Source of the DNA: an uncultured Lentisphaeria bacterium | GTDB lineage: Bacteria > Verrucomicrobiota > Lentisphaeria > Victivallales > UBA1829 | Assembly: GCA_905197955.1 (NCBI GenBank) | Contig: CAJKAR010000026.1 | Coordinates: forward strand, 8,483 to 72,482 | Direction of reading: 5' to 3' | Length of the DNA stretch: 64,000 nucleotides | Shown here: piece after piece, positions 17,841 to 27,900 of the stretch | Layout: the number at the start of each line of letters is the position of its first letter | How positions within the stretch are numbered: position 1 is the stretch's first letter | The notes under the pieces: generated by a model | Told to the model about the DNA's origin: nothing | Database searches by the model: none | What the model saw: only the letters and a program-made list of their open reading frames with translations | Position numbers and translations under genes: made by a program

Positions 17841-18599
17841 TCAATAGGTCCAGTTGTCATAGGGGAAATACTGCATCTTGTTGAGATTCCAGTAGCTGCC
17901 CGATACGATAAGGGTGGTGTAGTCGCGGTTTTCCGCATGTCCGTCGAAGAAGATGACGTTCATCGCCCTGGAATTGTTGTGACGATAGGCGGAATACCAG
18001 TCGGAACCGGAATTGTTGCCGGTTGCCCAGAACTTCTCCGGGGACATTTTCCACATGGTGTTTCGTCCGGCATAGGTGGTTTCCGTAAAGGCGATCTTCC
18101 GGGAGGCGGCACGGATTTTGTTCAGGCGGTAATAGCGACCCTCGTCGGATGTCATTCCGGGGAGCAGTTCCCCGTTGAGGTATTCATCTGCATAAGTGGA
18201 CGAGAGCGTCTGCCAACCTGCCCCGATCCATTTGTCGCCATCGGAGAGCGGACGCGTGGAGTCCGGACAGATGTTGTTTTTCCGTACATAATTCAACCCC
18301 CAGTATCCTGTCGAAGAATAGGACTTGAATCCGAGACTCGCACAAAAATCCGGATTCTGGAACCATTTGAGATCCCCGCCCCCGTTGAACGGAACCCACG
18401 CGTCGTTGTTGCCGTTTGCATACATGACTCCCGCTGTTCCAAGGGCTTTCATGGAATTTATACAGGAAAGAGTCCTTGCTTTGGCTCGTGCGGATCCCAG
18501 CGCAGGCATGAGGAGAGATGCAAGAACAGCTATAATTGCAATTACAATTAAAAGTTCTATCAATGTAAATAGAGGAGCCAATTGTTTTTTCTCTTTCAT
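17841..18599 (-). CDS. type II secretion-like pseudopilin
   Basis: About 252 residues from the ATG at 18599, which has AGAAGGA seven bases upstream; the ATG at 18605 is too close to it. The N-terminus 'APLFTLIELLIVIAIIAVL' gives the prepilin cleavage site with +5 Glu and the hydrophobic helix; 'LLMPALGSARAKARTLSCIN' follows. The C-terminal 'YRHNNSRAMNVIFFDGHAEN' is the H-Xn-DG motif. It is the middle gene of an operon, between a GntR regulator and a GH-A enzyme. Likely an inner-membrane/periplasmic pilin-like subunit tied to this enzyme or its substrate. Confidence 0.85.
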   Translation of the reverse strand: MKEKKQLAPLFTLIELLIVIAIIAVLASLLMPALGSARAKARTLSCINSMKALGTAGVMYANGNNDAWVPFNGGGDLKWFQNPDFCASLGFKSYSSTGYWGLNYVRKNNICPDSTRPLSDGDKWIGAGWQTLSSTYADEYLNGELLPGMTSDEGRYYRLNKIRAASRKIAFTETTYAGRNTMWKMSPEKFWATGNNSGSDWYSAYRHNNSRAMNVIFFDGHAENRDYTTLIVSGSYWNLNKMQYFPYDNWTY

Positions 18600-18616
18600 C
18601 GCCATTTCCTTCTGTT

Positions 18617-19660
18617 TTATTTCTGCTGTATGATTTCAACCGGTATGATTTCCGTGTTCTGTTCCAGAGGGTTCTGAGCGGAGAGGAGGAAGCGTGCTCG
18701 TTCCGCGATCCGCTCTGCGAATTCACGGAAAGGCAGTTTATAGATATAGCCAGGAGCTTTTTTGACGGTTCCGTCTGTGATGTCGGGACGGATCAGGGCA
18801 ATTTTCCGACGGAAGTCGGGACAGCCCTCCTCGATCGCCTGAAAAAGCCGGTCGTTGAGAGCCGTAGCGCAGAAAATGGCATCCACAGGGACGCCGCAGA
18901 GAAGCAGTTTCCGCAAATCTTCGCAGACACTTGCAATATCATCCAGAAACAGATTTCTGTTCAGTTCCACACCGGCTTCCTGATAGGCCCGGATGAGTCC
19001 ATGGAGCTGGACTTTTTTCTCCTTGTTCTGCGGAAAATAGATAACTCTGGTTCTGTTTTCCGCCAGCAGACGCCGTCCGATTTCATACCCGGCGCCTTCG
19101 TAGTCGATGGCGATGTTTCCCGGGCAGTCGCCATCGTAACAGCCGATGATGACTTTCAAACCGTTTTTTCTTAACTCGTCGATGACTTCCAGCTGGTTCG
19201 GGTGCGGACGGAGCCAGATCAGCAGATCGAGTCCTGCACCTTCCAGTTCACGCCGAATGGTTTCCTTCCGGTGTCCGCTCAGGTTCAGGATATGCTGAAC
19301 GGCAGGGATTGTCGCCAGTTCGCGCAGAATGTGGGAAAGACGAAGGGCCTGATATGGAAAGTAATGCGCCAGCATTCCGTCGTTTTCCAGAATTCCGATG
19401 ATCGGGAGGGCATCGCTCCCCTGCAGAATTTTCTGAGCCGGATTCGTGAAGCTGCCCAGACTCGGACGTGCTATGATGAAGCCATCTTCCGTGAGGACCT
19501 TCATCGCCTTGCTGACGGTTGGACGGCTGACATCGAATTTTTTTGCCAGTTCAGCAACCGTCGGAATGCGGACAGAGTTTTTTCCTGCACGCAGGATCAG
19601 CGTCATCACATAGCGCCGGATCTTCATGTATTCTGCAACGGGACTTTCTGCTTTTTTCAT
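18617..19660 (-). CDS. GntR-family regulator with LacI-type sensor domain
   Basis: 347 residues. The winged helix at ~1-75 shows 'IPTVAELAKKFDVSRPTVSK' then 'AMKVLTEDGFIIARPSLG'. The remaining ~260 residues are a LacI/GalR-like sugar-binding domain ('LPIIGILENDGMLAHYFPYQ', 'GLDLLIWLRPHP'). It is first in the pseudopilin/GH-A operon, with a near-consensus promoter at 19719-19747. Related in architecture to the regulator at 9191. Confidence 0.85.
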   Translation of the reverse strand: MKKAESPVAEYMKIRRYVMTLILRAGKNSVRIPTVAELAKKFDVSRPTVSKAMKVLTEDGFIIARPSLGSFTNPAQKILQGSDALPIIGILENDGMLAHYFPYQALRLSHILRELATIPAVQHILNLSGHRKETIRRELEGAGLDLLIWLRPHPNQLEVIDELRKNGLKVIIGCYDGDCPGNIAIDYEGAGYEIGRRLLAENRTRVIYFPQNKEKKVQLHGLIRAYQEAGVELNRNLFLDDIASVCEDLRKLLLCGVPVDAIFCATALNDRLFQAIEEGCPDFRRKIALIRPDITDGTVKKAPGYIYKLPFREFAERIAERARFLLSAQNPLEQNTEIIPVEIIQQK

Positions 19661-19691
19661 CGTTTTTTCTATCTGATTTTCGGCTTTTAAG

Positions 19692-19699
19692 TTAGCTAA
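19692..19699. promoter_or_regulatory. possible GntR operator (TTAGCTAA)
   Basis: An 8-base palindrome lies between the -10 box and the GntR start codon, close to the expected transcript start. Position suits autorepression. Short, so may be chance. Confidence 0.3.
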
Positions 19700-19718
19700 T
19701 GTTTACCAAGTCTTTTAT

Positions 19719-19747
19719 ATTATATAACAAAAAGTTTTTTTTGTCAA
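19719..19747 (-). promoter_or_regulatory. consensus sigma70 promoter for GntR/pseudopilin/GH-A operon
   Basis: On the minus strand TTGACA (19742-19747), 17-base spacer, TATAAT (19719-19724). Both hexamers are exact consensus. Confidence 0.75.
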
Positions 19748-20338
19748 GCACCTTCTCTTTTTTTTCAGGAATTTTTCATCGGGCCTCATGATGATTTCCG
19801 AATAATAAACGAAATGAAAAAGATTTATTCTTCCTGTATCAAAAGCATCTGCTGGAAGAGAAGTTGGAATGCAAGCTGTTCCAACTGAGAGAGATTCCAC
19901 TTGTTCCAACCGCCGCAGATAAATCTTAAATCAGAGTATTAAGCTGAATGTTGCATGAACTTTCCTTTTTTGAAAAAAAGATTTTTCTCAAGCCTGAAAC
20001 TTGTTTTTTTCAAGAATGTTCAGCGTTATTTTTCGCTAATCGGGCATATTCCTCCATTTCCCGTTGCTGATCTGCGACTCGGAAACTGCTCTCCAGACGG
20101 GTATTCCGTCGCAATGATTTTTGCGACGATCAAGCCAACAGTTTCTGAATCGGACAAGCGCTAAAAAGAGCAACGTAGATTTTTCTGGTCATGAAAGACG
20201 TTCCTGAGATTTTTCAGTACAAGGCGGCGAGAAAGGAAAGGTATTTGTATATCTAGGATGGACTGATGGAGAAAAACGAACATCTCAAAATCGAGAATCC
20301 CTTGATTTTCCACAGAGTCTCATAATCCTTTCAATCTG

Positions 20339-20804
20339 TCATTTCTGCCCCCATTTGTAGTTGCGTTGATTGTTTTCTACAACTACCCATTTCCGGACTT
20401 TCCTTTCTATAAAAATGAAGTGTCTCGGCAAGGTACGCTCCCGTCTGCCTTGAATCCGGAAGTACGGGGTGATTTCATCCAAATGGGCAAAAACGTTCCC
20501 GAACAGTTTTTCCGCCATGACCGCGTCACGATTCCGGTTCGCGTGGGATAGAAGATCACAGCTCGACGAAAGTCAATCACGAATCTAGTGCACCAGCCAA
20601 TAATGATTCCGAAGAGTATTGCAAATGTTGTTCAGCACCAGTGCATGAGCGGTCCGAAAAATTTGGCCAGATAAGACGTGCCAGACGAAATCCTCTTGAT
20701 TGCTTGTTAATTCCAGAATGATTAATACGTTTCGGAATCAAATTTCGCAGAATCAACTTGAAAATTAGCGCCAATGCTGCAATCTTATGTTCTGACAGCT
20801 TCAT
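20339..20804 (-). pseudogene. unidentified decayed gene
   Basis: Two minus-strand segments read like protein but are out of frame with each other: 'MKLSEHKIAALALIFKLILR' with following 'NLIPKRINHSGINKQ' (20577-20804), and downstream 'VMAEKLFGNVFAHLDEITPY' with 'RHFIFIERKVRKWVVVENN', ending in TGA at 20339-20341. A frameshift and other changes would be needed to join them. I do not recognise the family. The rest of 19748-20908 shows no supported gene. Confidence 0.25.
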
Positions 20805-20908
20805 GATATATCCTTATCTTTTGAGTTAAAATGTAAGTTATATCATGAGTCTTCAAATCCTTTTAATTTTTCATATTCTATGGAATTGTTGTAAATTTTT
20901 TTTGATTT

Positions 20909-20938
20909 TAATGCAACTTTTTTCTTCCAGGAACGCTT
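20909..20938 (+). promoter_or_regulatory. upstream element shared with the first precursor locus
   Basis: 'TAATGCAACTTTTTTC' then TTCCAGGAACGCTT, preceded by a T-run; it matches the minus-strand DNA at 14131-14157 almost base for base. The start codon of the 34-residue peptide follows at 20979. Confidence 0.55.
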
Positions 20939-20978
20939 TCAAGGTGAGAAGACAATGTAAAAAACGGAAGAGAATGAA

Positions 20979-21083
20979 ATGACGGACATCTTCGATAAAA
21001 AAGTCGTTATGCTTTTTCAGGAGGATTTGCCTGAAATTCCGAATCTGATCATCGGGATATCAGGGATGGAATATGAAACTTGA
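20979..21083 (+). CDS. 34-residue peptide, paralogue of the RiPP leader at 14097
   Basis: ATG at 20979 with GGAAGAG upstream; TGA at 21081-21083. It starts 'MTDIFDKKVVMLFQEDLPEI' and continues PNLIIGISGMEYET. The first ~23 residues match the N-terminus of the candidate precursor at 13873-14097 (shared M, FD, KV, F, E, PE, P, L). It lacks the leader end and core found there, which instead appear in the separate Nif11-like gene 97 bp downstream. Either a truncated leader relic or a stand-alone leader or helper peptide. Confidence 0.5.
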   Translation: MTDIFDKKVVMLFQEDLPEIPNLIIGISGMEYET

Positions 21084-21180
21084 CAGGGAAAGGTCTCAAT
21101 CAGCTCCAAGCTGCCGGAGAAACATCGTCTGCGGATACGGTCCGCTTTTGAAAAACAAAAAAACGAACAGGAGGTATGTT

Positions 21181-21465
21181 ATGAGCAAAGAAAACGTCGA
21201 AAAATTCTATGAAGCGCTGAAGAACAGCAAGGCAATGGTCGATGAATGGAATAAGCTGGCAGATTCCGCTGACTCAAAGACTTCGGAAAAATCTGTCGCG
21301 CAGCTGGTGCACTTTGCCGCCACAAAAGGCTATGAGTTCACGGCTGAAGATCTCAAGGCATTCGACTCCGAAACACGGGAACTGGAAGCGGATGATCTGA
21401 ACAAAGTCAACGCCGCTGGCGGATCCGTGAATCTGGAGTACTGTGTCGGTTGTCCCTGGTGGTGA
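21181..21465 (+). CDS. Nif11-like leader RiPP precursor
   Basis: 94 residues from the ATG at 21181, which has AGGAGG at ideal spacing; a longer frame from 21073 has no such site. The leader fits the Nif11-like pattern (TIGR03798 type): 'MSKENVEKFYEALKNSKAMV', 'AATKGYEFTAEDLKAF', and a double-glycine end 'LEADDLNKVNAAGG'. The core is short, SVNLEYCVGCPWW, with a CxxC pair and two C-terminal Trp. A terminator-like hairpin follows (21535-21575). No modifying enzyme or peptidase-transporter lies within several kb on the plus strand. The nearest maturase is the radical SAM enzyme at 12339-13739. Confidence 0.75.
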   Translation: MSKENVEKFYEALKNSKAMVDEWNKLADSADSKTSEKSVAQLVHFAATKGYEFTAEDLKAFDSETRELEADDLNKVNAAGGSVNLEYCVGCPWW

Positions 21466-21534
21466 AATCAACCGGTGTCGTCATCGCGGATTGTGTCAGG
21501 TCCTGCGCATGCTAGACAGAGAATCAAATTCAAG

Positions 21535-21575
21535 CCCTTTTCAATGATTATTTGAAGAATTTTCATTGAAAAGGG
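21535..21575 (+). terminator. hairpin terminator after the Nif11-like precursor
   Basis: CCCTTTTCAATGA (21535-21547) and TCATTGAAAAGGG (21563-21575) are perfectly complementary around a 15-base loop, then TATTTTG. The T-run is short, so it may instead protect the 3' end. Nothing else was found in 21576-21992. Confidence 0.6.
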
Positions 21576-21992
21576 TATTTTGAATGTCCATGAAAAGAGT
21601 TTCATAAAAATCGACTTCTTATATTTTTCATTCCGAAAGGTTAGATTCCTTTTTTTGATAAATCCTCATTACAGCCAGACATTATTACAGAAATGCCTGC
21701 ATTCATCCTTAATTGCCTGTAATTTCAGAAAACTAGCTGTAAGGAAAGAGTATCCGCCAGAGGAGTAAATACGGACGGCAATCCTTCAACAAAAGTTTAT
21801 TCTGCCCACAGCGACTGTCTGTCTGGAGTATGTTTTTCCTTCCTTTTCGAGAGCAGGAACCGCTCAATCTACATTGCTTTATACGTTATAACACACAGCA
21901 AGAAAACTTGGAAAAATACCATCATTGATCGATTTGAATTTGTTGGTTACATGATTTTATGAGTATGTTTTCTTTTTTACAGTTCTAATATT

Positions 21993-22895
21993 TTACATCA
22001 ACTCATGCAATCTTTCGTTTTTACGGCAACAATTGTTTCGATAATCGCGCGGGCTGATACCGTGAAATTTGCGGAATGCTCGTGAAAGAGAAAATCCGCA
22101 GCCAAGTCCAACCATAGAGGCGATTGCATCAAGTTTGTAGGTCGTATTACGCAAAAGATTGGCTGCTGCATTCATGCGCAATTCATGGAGGCGCGCCATT
22201 GGAGAAACACCAAAACAGGTTCTGGAAACGACGTAAAGAGCTGATGGACTGATTCCGGCCTGTCGAGCCATTGCGATTACTGTCCATTGTTTTTCCAGCG
22301 AGAGTTCAATGGAATCAAAAAGCGTCCGCACCCGTTTGACATGATCCGCCTCCGGAACGAAGCGTTTGAGAATTCTTCGCAGCAGCAGCTCAATCATTCG
22401 GAATCCATACCATGAGAGCCCGGATTCATCCTTAAGTGTTGCATTGCTCTCCCGGTATAGAACGGATATGAGCGATCGAAGACATTCCAGATCAACAGCT
22501 CTGTCATGAAAACCTTCCATATCCCCCAGAAAATGCCACTCTGCAGCTTTCGGTTCCAGATGAAACCAGACAAGTTCAAGCGGCTCATCCGCAGTATACA
22601 AGTACCATGTGTCCGCTGGAAGAAACAACATACTTCCCGAGGAAAATACCTCTTCCGAATCTTCCGACGGCCGGTTCCGGAAATGCAGAATACCTCGATG
22701 GATCATCAGCAGGACGTGATGCGGATAGCCGGGTGTACGGACAACCAGATAACCGGGACGCAGATAACTGATACCCATCAGAGCAATCGAGGATAAATGT
22801 GTTCCCTTCTCCGCAGTAGACGGAGAAACGATGTGCTCGACAGAGCCCTTGGGAATATATGTAGTTCTGGTTATGTTTTTTATAGGAATTGCCAT
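21993..22895 (-). CDS. AraC-family regulator
   Basis: 300 residues. The N-terminal ~150 look like a cupin sensor ('GYPHHVLLMIHRGILHFRN', 'GSMLFLPADTWYLYTADEPL'). The C-terminal two helix-turn-helix units start near 'VIAMARQAGISPSALYVVSR' (~205) and end with 'MVGLGCGFSLSRAFRKFHGI' and 'SPRDYR', the AraC signature. It is divergent from the GH43-like/pseudopilin fusion, only 81 bp away, and probably controls it. Its first codons overlap the -35 box of that gene's promoter. Confidence 0.85.
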   Translation of the reverse strand: MAIPIKNITRTTYIPKGSVEHIVSPSTAEKGTHLSSIALMGISYLRPGYLVVRTPGYPHHVLLMIHRGILHFRNRPSEDSEEVFSSGSMLFLPADTWYLYTADEPLELVWFHLEPKAAEWHFLGDMEGFHDRAVDLECLRSLISVLYRESNATLKDESGLSWYGFRMIELLLRRILKRFVPEADHVKRVRTLFDSIELSLEKQWTVIAMARQAGISPSALYVVSRTCFGVSPMARLHELRMNAAANLLRNTTYKLDAIASMVGLGCGFSLSRAFRKFHGISPRDYRNNCCRKNERLHELM

Positions 22896-22923
22896 TGTGA
22901 TTTCCTTTCTTTTGAACTATAAT
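22895..22923 (+). promoter_or_regulatory. promoter of the GH43-like/pseudopilin transcript
   Basis: TTGTGA (22895-22900), 17-base spacer, TATAAT (22918-22923). It lies in the divergent gap next to the AraC gene. Confidence 0.6.
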
Positions 22924-22976
22924 ATAGATAAAATAAATAAGAAAGCAATAAAAAGAAAAAAGGAAATGTTATTTTT

Positions 22977-24797
22977 ATGAACTTGCTGCAGAAGCTTCTG
23001 GAGATGCGGAAAAGTCCAATTCTTCTTGAGGGGAATGAACGTGTAGCTTATCGGGATCCTTGTGTTTATTATAAGGATGGAATCTTTTTTCTGTTCTTCA
23101 CAATGGTGGAAACGGAAGCCGATGGGAGCGTTTTTCTCTACGTTGCCATGACGGAAACCCGAGATTTCTGTTCGTTTTCTCCTGTCAAAAAATTAACGGT
23201 AAGGGATCGGAAATGCAATTATTCCAGTCCGGGAAATATTCTCTTTTTCAGAGGGGGCTATCATCTCTGTTTTCAATCCTATTGCCGCGAGAATGGAGAG
23301 AAGTTTGGCAATGAACGCTGTCGGCTTTTCCATTCCAGTTCCTCCGATCTTCGCCACTGGTCGCAGCCGGAACTGATTCCAGTGAAAGGAAGCAAGCTAA
23401 AAGTCGAAGAAATGGGGCGGATGATTGATCCTTTCTGGTTTTTTGATCGAAATGATCACGGAAAGATCTGGTGCTTTTTCAAGCAGAACGGGATCTCCAG
23501 TGCCTGGAGCAGAGATTTGAAAGGATGGAACTTTTCCGGACGGATGGATGGCGGAGAAAACGTTTGTGTGGTTGCCGATGACAAATGTTATTATCTCTGG
23601 AGTTCGCCGGAAAACGGAATTCTTCTTCAGACAAGCGAGGATCTCAAGCATTGGAACCGCAATGGAAATCCGATTACGCTCGGACAAAATCAATGGGATT
23701 GGGCACGCGGGCGTCTTACCGCAGGATTTGTACTGGATCTGCGAAACAATCCTGATGTCGGACTGGCGCTGCTTTTCTATCACGGAACCGGACCGGAAGA
23801 TGAGTCGGTCATTTTCGACACTCATGCCTGCATCGGAATCGCCTGGAGTGATGATTTGCTGCACTGGCGTTATCCTGAGATTCCTGAAAAAAAATATCTT
23901 TCCGCACCGCCTCAGCAGAACTTTCAAGACAGAAAGGAATCTTCATCTCTTTTGAAACGGAAATTCCAAATGCCATCGGATCATAAAAAGAAACAATCAT
24001 TACTTGTTGAAAACGAAAGGAAAAAAATGAAAACAAGATTTTTTTCACTTATCGAACTTCTAATCGTTATTGCAATCATTGCTATTCTGGCTGGGATGCT
24101 TCTTCCTGCTCTGAATAAGGCCCGTCAAACTGCACTGAAAATAAAATGTACTGGGAATCTGAAGCAGATCGGTACGGCCCTCGTTGTATATGCCAATGAT
24201 CAGGAGTTTTTTCCTCCAGCGAAGCAGGCGGGCTATAACTTGTTCAATCTGAATACCTGGCACTGGCTGCTGATGCCTTATCTCGGGATGAAGAAAAAAG
24301 CACCGGGAGACTGGCCTACCGTTGCAAGGAATCGGGAATCCGGGGTTCTGCTCTGTCCAGGACTGACCTTCAATCCCTCCATGCCGGACCGCAACAGCTA
24401 TTCCATGTTCGGCTTCGGACCTCTGGCAGCCTGGTACCGATTGACACCGAACAAGGTGGTTTACGGAGATGCGGGAAATCCCACGGCAACTTATGCCGCA
24501 TCTCCTTCGTCAACCTGTTCATTTGACGGAGGAAACGGGATTATTCCCCGTCCATCTATTATTACTCTTATTTCAGAATCCGGATATGTGAGCGGGAAAG
24601 ATGGGAATGATGCGGTGTTTCAGGATTGCAAACAGCTTGGAAATGAACTGCAGAATATCCATGATGCAGCCAACGGAAGTAACGGATTTGAAATGGCATA
24701 TCGACATCTCAGACGGAAAAATGTACTCTGGCTGGACACCCATGTCTCGGATGTCGGTCTGAATCAGCTTCACAGTCACGGTTTTCTGAAACGGTAA
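22977..24797 (+). CDS. GH43-like beta-propeller fused in frame to a pseudopilin
   Basis: 606 residues without a stop. Residues 1-~310 resemble a GH43/GH32-clan five-bladed propeller: 'VAYRDPCVYYKDGIFFLFF' (candidate base Asp), 'GRMIDPFWFFDRNDHGKIW', 'GIAWSDDLLHWRYPEIPEKK'. There is no signal peptide. After a ~40-residue polar linker, Met351 begins 'MKTRFFSLIELLIVIAIIAI', a complete prepilin N-terminus with +5 Glu, and the rest is a normal ~256-residue pseudopilin. GAAAGGA stands before the Met351 ATG (24027), so the pseudopilin can also be translated alone. Elsewhere in the window the pseudopilin is always separate, so a lost stop codon between two genes is likely. Confidence 0.7.
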   Translation: MNLLQKLLEMRKSPILLEGNERVAYRDPCVYYKDGIFFLFFTMVETEADGSVFLYVAMTETRDFCSFSPVKKLTVRDRKCNYSSPGNILFFRGGYHLCFQSYCRENGEKFGNERCRLFHSSSSDLRHWSQPELIPVKGSKLKVEEMGRMIDPFWFFDRNDHGKIWCFFKQNGISSAWSRDLKGWNFSGRMDGGENVCVVADDKCYYLWSSPENGILLQTSEDLKHWNRNGNPITLGQNQWDWARGRLTAGFVLDLRNNPDVGLALLFYHGTGPEDESVIFDTHACIGIAWSDDLLHWRYPEIPEKKYLSAPPQQNFQDRKESSSLLKRKFQMPSDHKKKQSLLVENERKKMKTRFFSLIELLIVIAIIAILAGMLLPALNKARQTALKIKCTGNLKQIGTALVVYANDQEFFPPAKQAGYNLFNLNTWHWLLMPYLGMKKKAPGDWPTVARNRESGVLLCPGLTFNPSMPDRNSYSMFGFGPLAAWYRLTPNKVVYGDAGNPTATYAASPSSTCSFDGGNGIIPRPSIITLISESGYVSGKDGNDAVFQDCKQLGNELQNIHDAANGSNGFEMAYRHLRRKNVLWLDTHVSDVGLNQLHSHGFLKR

Positions 24798-24905
24798 TGA
24801 CAGCATTCATGCAGCTTGTTTCTGAAGCCGCTTATCTGAATCCCACACAACAGAATAAAATATACAGGCCGTTCCGGCCGGATTTGACAGAAGAGGAAAT
24901 TTTTT

Positions 24906-27900
24906 ATGAATTGCAAAAGTTTATTTTTCACGCTCGGATTGCTGTATGCCGTCAGTCTTCGGGCAGACTTTACCAGCGGTCTGGTGGCACGCTGGAGCTT
25001 CAACGATTCCTCCAGTGAGGAGGCCTTGTTGACCGATGATATCGGCGGCGTTCGCCTGAAAAAAAGCATCTTTGGCAAAGATGATTTTTTCCATGTGGAA
25101 CCTGCCGGGACGATCCAGCTTGGAGGAGCGATTGTCCTTGCTGCGAATGCCGTTCATTCGGACTCCCCCCGCTTCGCAAAACTTTCAGAGACCTGTACGA
25201 TCTACTGCCGGATCAAATACGGACCTCTGTCAGAATCCGCCTTCAACTTCGGGCTGGTCAATTCACTGACCCCGGCAGACTGGCCGCAGTTGATTTTTAC
25301 GGAACTTTCTACGCCGCAGGGAATTGCTGTCCGAGCCAAAGGAACTGGAAAACTTGAGGCGGGAATGGGATCCGGACACATCCCTCCCAGAGAAGCCGGC
25401 TGGTCCGATGTTGCGATCATCTTCGATGGGAAGAGTAAGAAAGTAGGTCTTTATGTAGATGGGAAAGTCGCCGAACGCCACTCCCCAATGAACCGCCTGG
25501 ACACCTTCCGCGCCCTGATGCTTGGTCGCCTGAAGCAGAACGGTACGCGACGGATCGAACTCGATGAAGTGCGCATCTATGACTCAGCGCTCTCGCCGGA
25601 GTGGATTGCAGAAATTGAACCGCTCAAACTGGGGAAAAAGGCGGAAGAGAAGAATAGTGCATCACGGCTTGTTCTGGAAGATTTTTCCGATGTCGGCACC
25701 TGGCGCACCTGGGAGGTTGCCAATACGACACCGGGACGATGGTTCGCCGCTGATCTGGTACTGAGCGCAACTCCGGACGCTTCCCGGGATGACGGATTCG
25801 CCGGAAAATTGAAATTCGACTTTGCCGATGCTGCGAAAACCGGAAAACTGGACTTCTGCCGTGCCAAAGCATCATTGCCGCAGGTGTTTGCCGATGCTGT
25901 GGAGTTCGATGCGGATTCCCAAAATATCCGGGGCAGATTTGCCTTCACTCTGGAGGACTCCATCGGTCGTAAATTGCGAACTCAGGCCGCGGAACTCGGA
26001 CCTGCCGGCTGGAGGCGCTACCGGTCGCCAATCACGATTCGCGGATTTGCTCCGCCGTATCGTCTGCACAAGATCCATTTTGAGGCAGACGGAGTCTCCG
26101 GGAAAGGAGAACTGCTGATTGATGACATCGCCTTCACCGGTGGAGTCAGCAGTCAGCGGATGGTGACAATCCGTCCGGAACTTACCTCGCTGGCGACTGA
26201 ACCGGGACGCTCTCTGTGCGCCTCCTATCGGCTGCGCAGCGCGTCGGCAGAGGAGGTTTCGGGTGACCTTTCCATTACTCTCCGCGATGAGCTTGGACGG
26301 AGCACGGCGCAAGCGAAACAGGCTGTGAAAATTCCAGCGTTCGGTTCTGCCGCAGTGAAATTCGAACTTCCAGCGCAGCAGATCGGCAGTTACCATGCCG
26401 AGGTGATTTTCACTTCGGATCGTTGCAGAAGCAGCTATCTGGACTGGTTTGCCGTCTTTCAGCCGAATAATGGACGGAAGAACCATACACCGATGTGGTT
26501 CGGTATTCAGGATACCGTCATGTGGAATGGCGAAGCGGAAAATGCGCTTCACAACCGCTGGAAAAAGCTCGCCGGTTTTGACATTGAGCGTTTCTGCATC
26601 ACCGGCGGACGCATTGAGACCGGAACAACCGACAGCTTTCCGGCTATCCGCCGCTATATGAACGATTATGAAAAGCTCGGCATGCTTGCCTGCATCTCCT
26701 ACACCGACGGAGTCCCTGCCTATACACAGAAAGTCCCCAAATATCGGGCTGCGCCGACTATACTGCCAGCGTTCCGCTCACATATGGAGAAGGTATTCGG
26801 GTGCTTCAAGTTTTTCGATTCGGCCCGCTATTTTGAATTCTGGAATGAACCCGATCTTGATTTCTACAACGGAACCTTCGAGGAGTATCTTGCGGCACTG
26901 CGAGTGATCCGCGAAGCTCGCGATGCGGTGGCACCCGCTATTCGCCTTACGACCGGAGGTGTAACAATCAAACATCCGCGGGAAAAGAAGAATTTCTCCC
27001 GCAACACCTACATTCAAGCAAAAGAGTATTATGACATTGCCAGTTTTCACGCACACGGCAGTCTGATGGACTATGTCGAACGGCAGGAGAAAGTGGAGGC
27101 ATGGCTGGCGGAGGCAGGCAAGGATGTTCCGATCTGCAATACCGAAACCGGCGATCGCGCCGGATACGCCCCGGAGACCATCCGCCGACAGGCGGGTACG
27201 CTCGCCAGAAAGATCATCTACGCGAAAAGCCGCAATACGGAATTTTACATCTGGTTCACTCTTCAGGACTACTGGGATATGGATCCGGAGGCGGATGACT
27301 CTTTCGGACTGGTTACAAGCGACAATCGGCCGAAACCATCTTTTATCGTGTACAACGAACTGATCCGTCGTCTCGGCAATACCGGACGCGGGGAAAAGCT
27401 CGCTGACAAGCAGCTTGATCTTTATCGATTCCGCTCGCAGGATGGAAAACGTGAAATTCTGGCGCTCTGGCCGCGGATTGCCGGAACACGTCAGCTTCTC
27501 TCTTTGGAAGGAAGCGGTCCTCTGGAGGCTGTTGATCTTTACGGAAGAAAAATTCCGGTCACATCTTACAGTGGTTATGCGGCAATTCCACTCGATGATG
27601 TCATCTATATTTCATATCCGGCGGGTTGTTATCGTCTGGGGAGCCCCATTGCAGTGCAGGATCGGATTACCGGATGTCCTGCGGGAGGGGTCGTCGATGT
27701 GGAAATCAGAATCCGCAATCCTTTTAACCGGGAAATGGAACTGCAGAATGCCAGCGGGCGAAAAATTCTGAAACCTGGTGAATCAATTCTTCTTCCACTT
27801 CCGTTCTCTGTTCCTGGCAATGCCGTTAACGGAATGCTTGCACGGGAGGAAAAATTGAAATTGAAGGTTGGAACAGAATCTATGGAATGGAGTGTACCGG

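Noticed and set aside
24866..24880. Small GC hairpin (GGCCG/CGGCC) before the LamG-GH39-like gene
   Set aside because: Only a 5-bp stem with a 3-base loop and no T-run; not enough for a terminator, so the two genes are kept in one operon.
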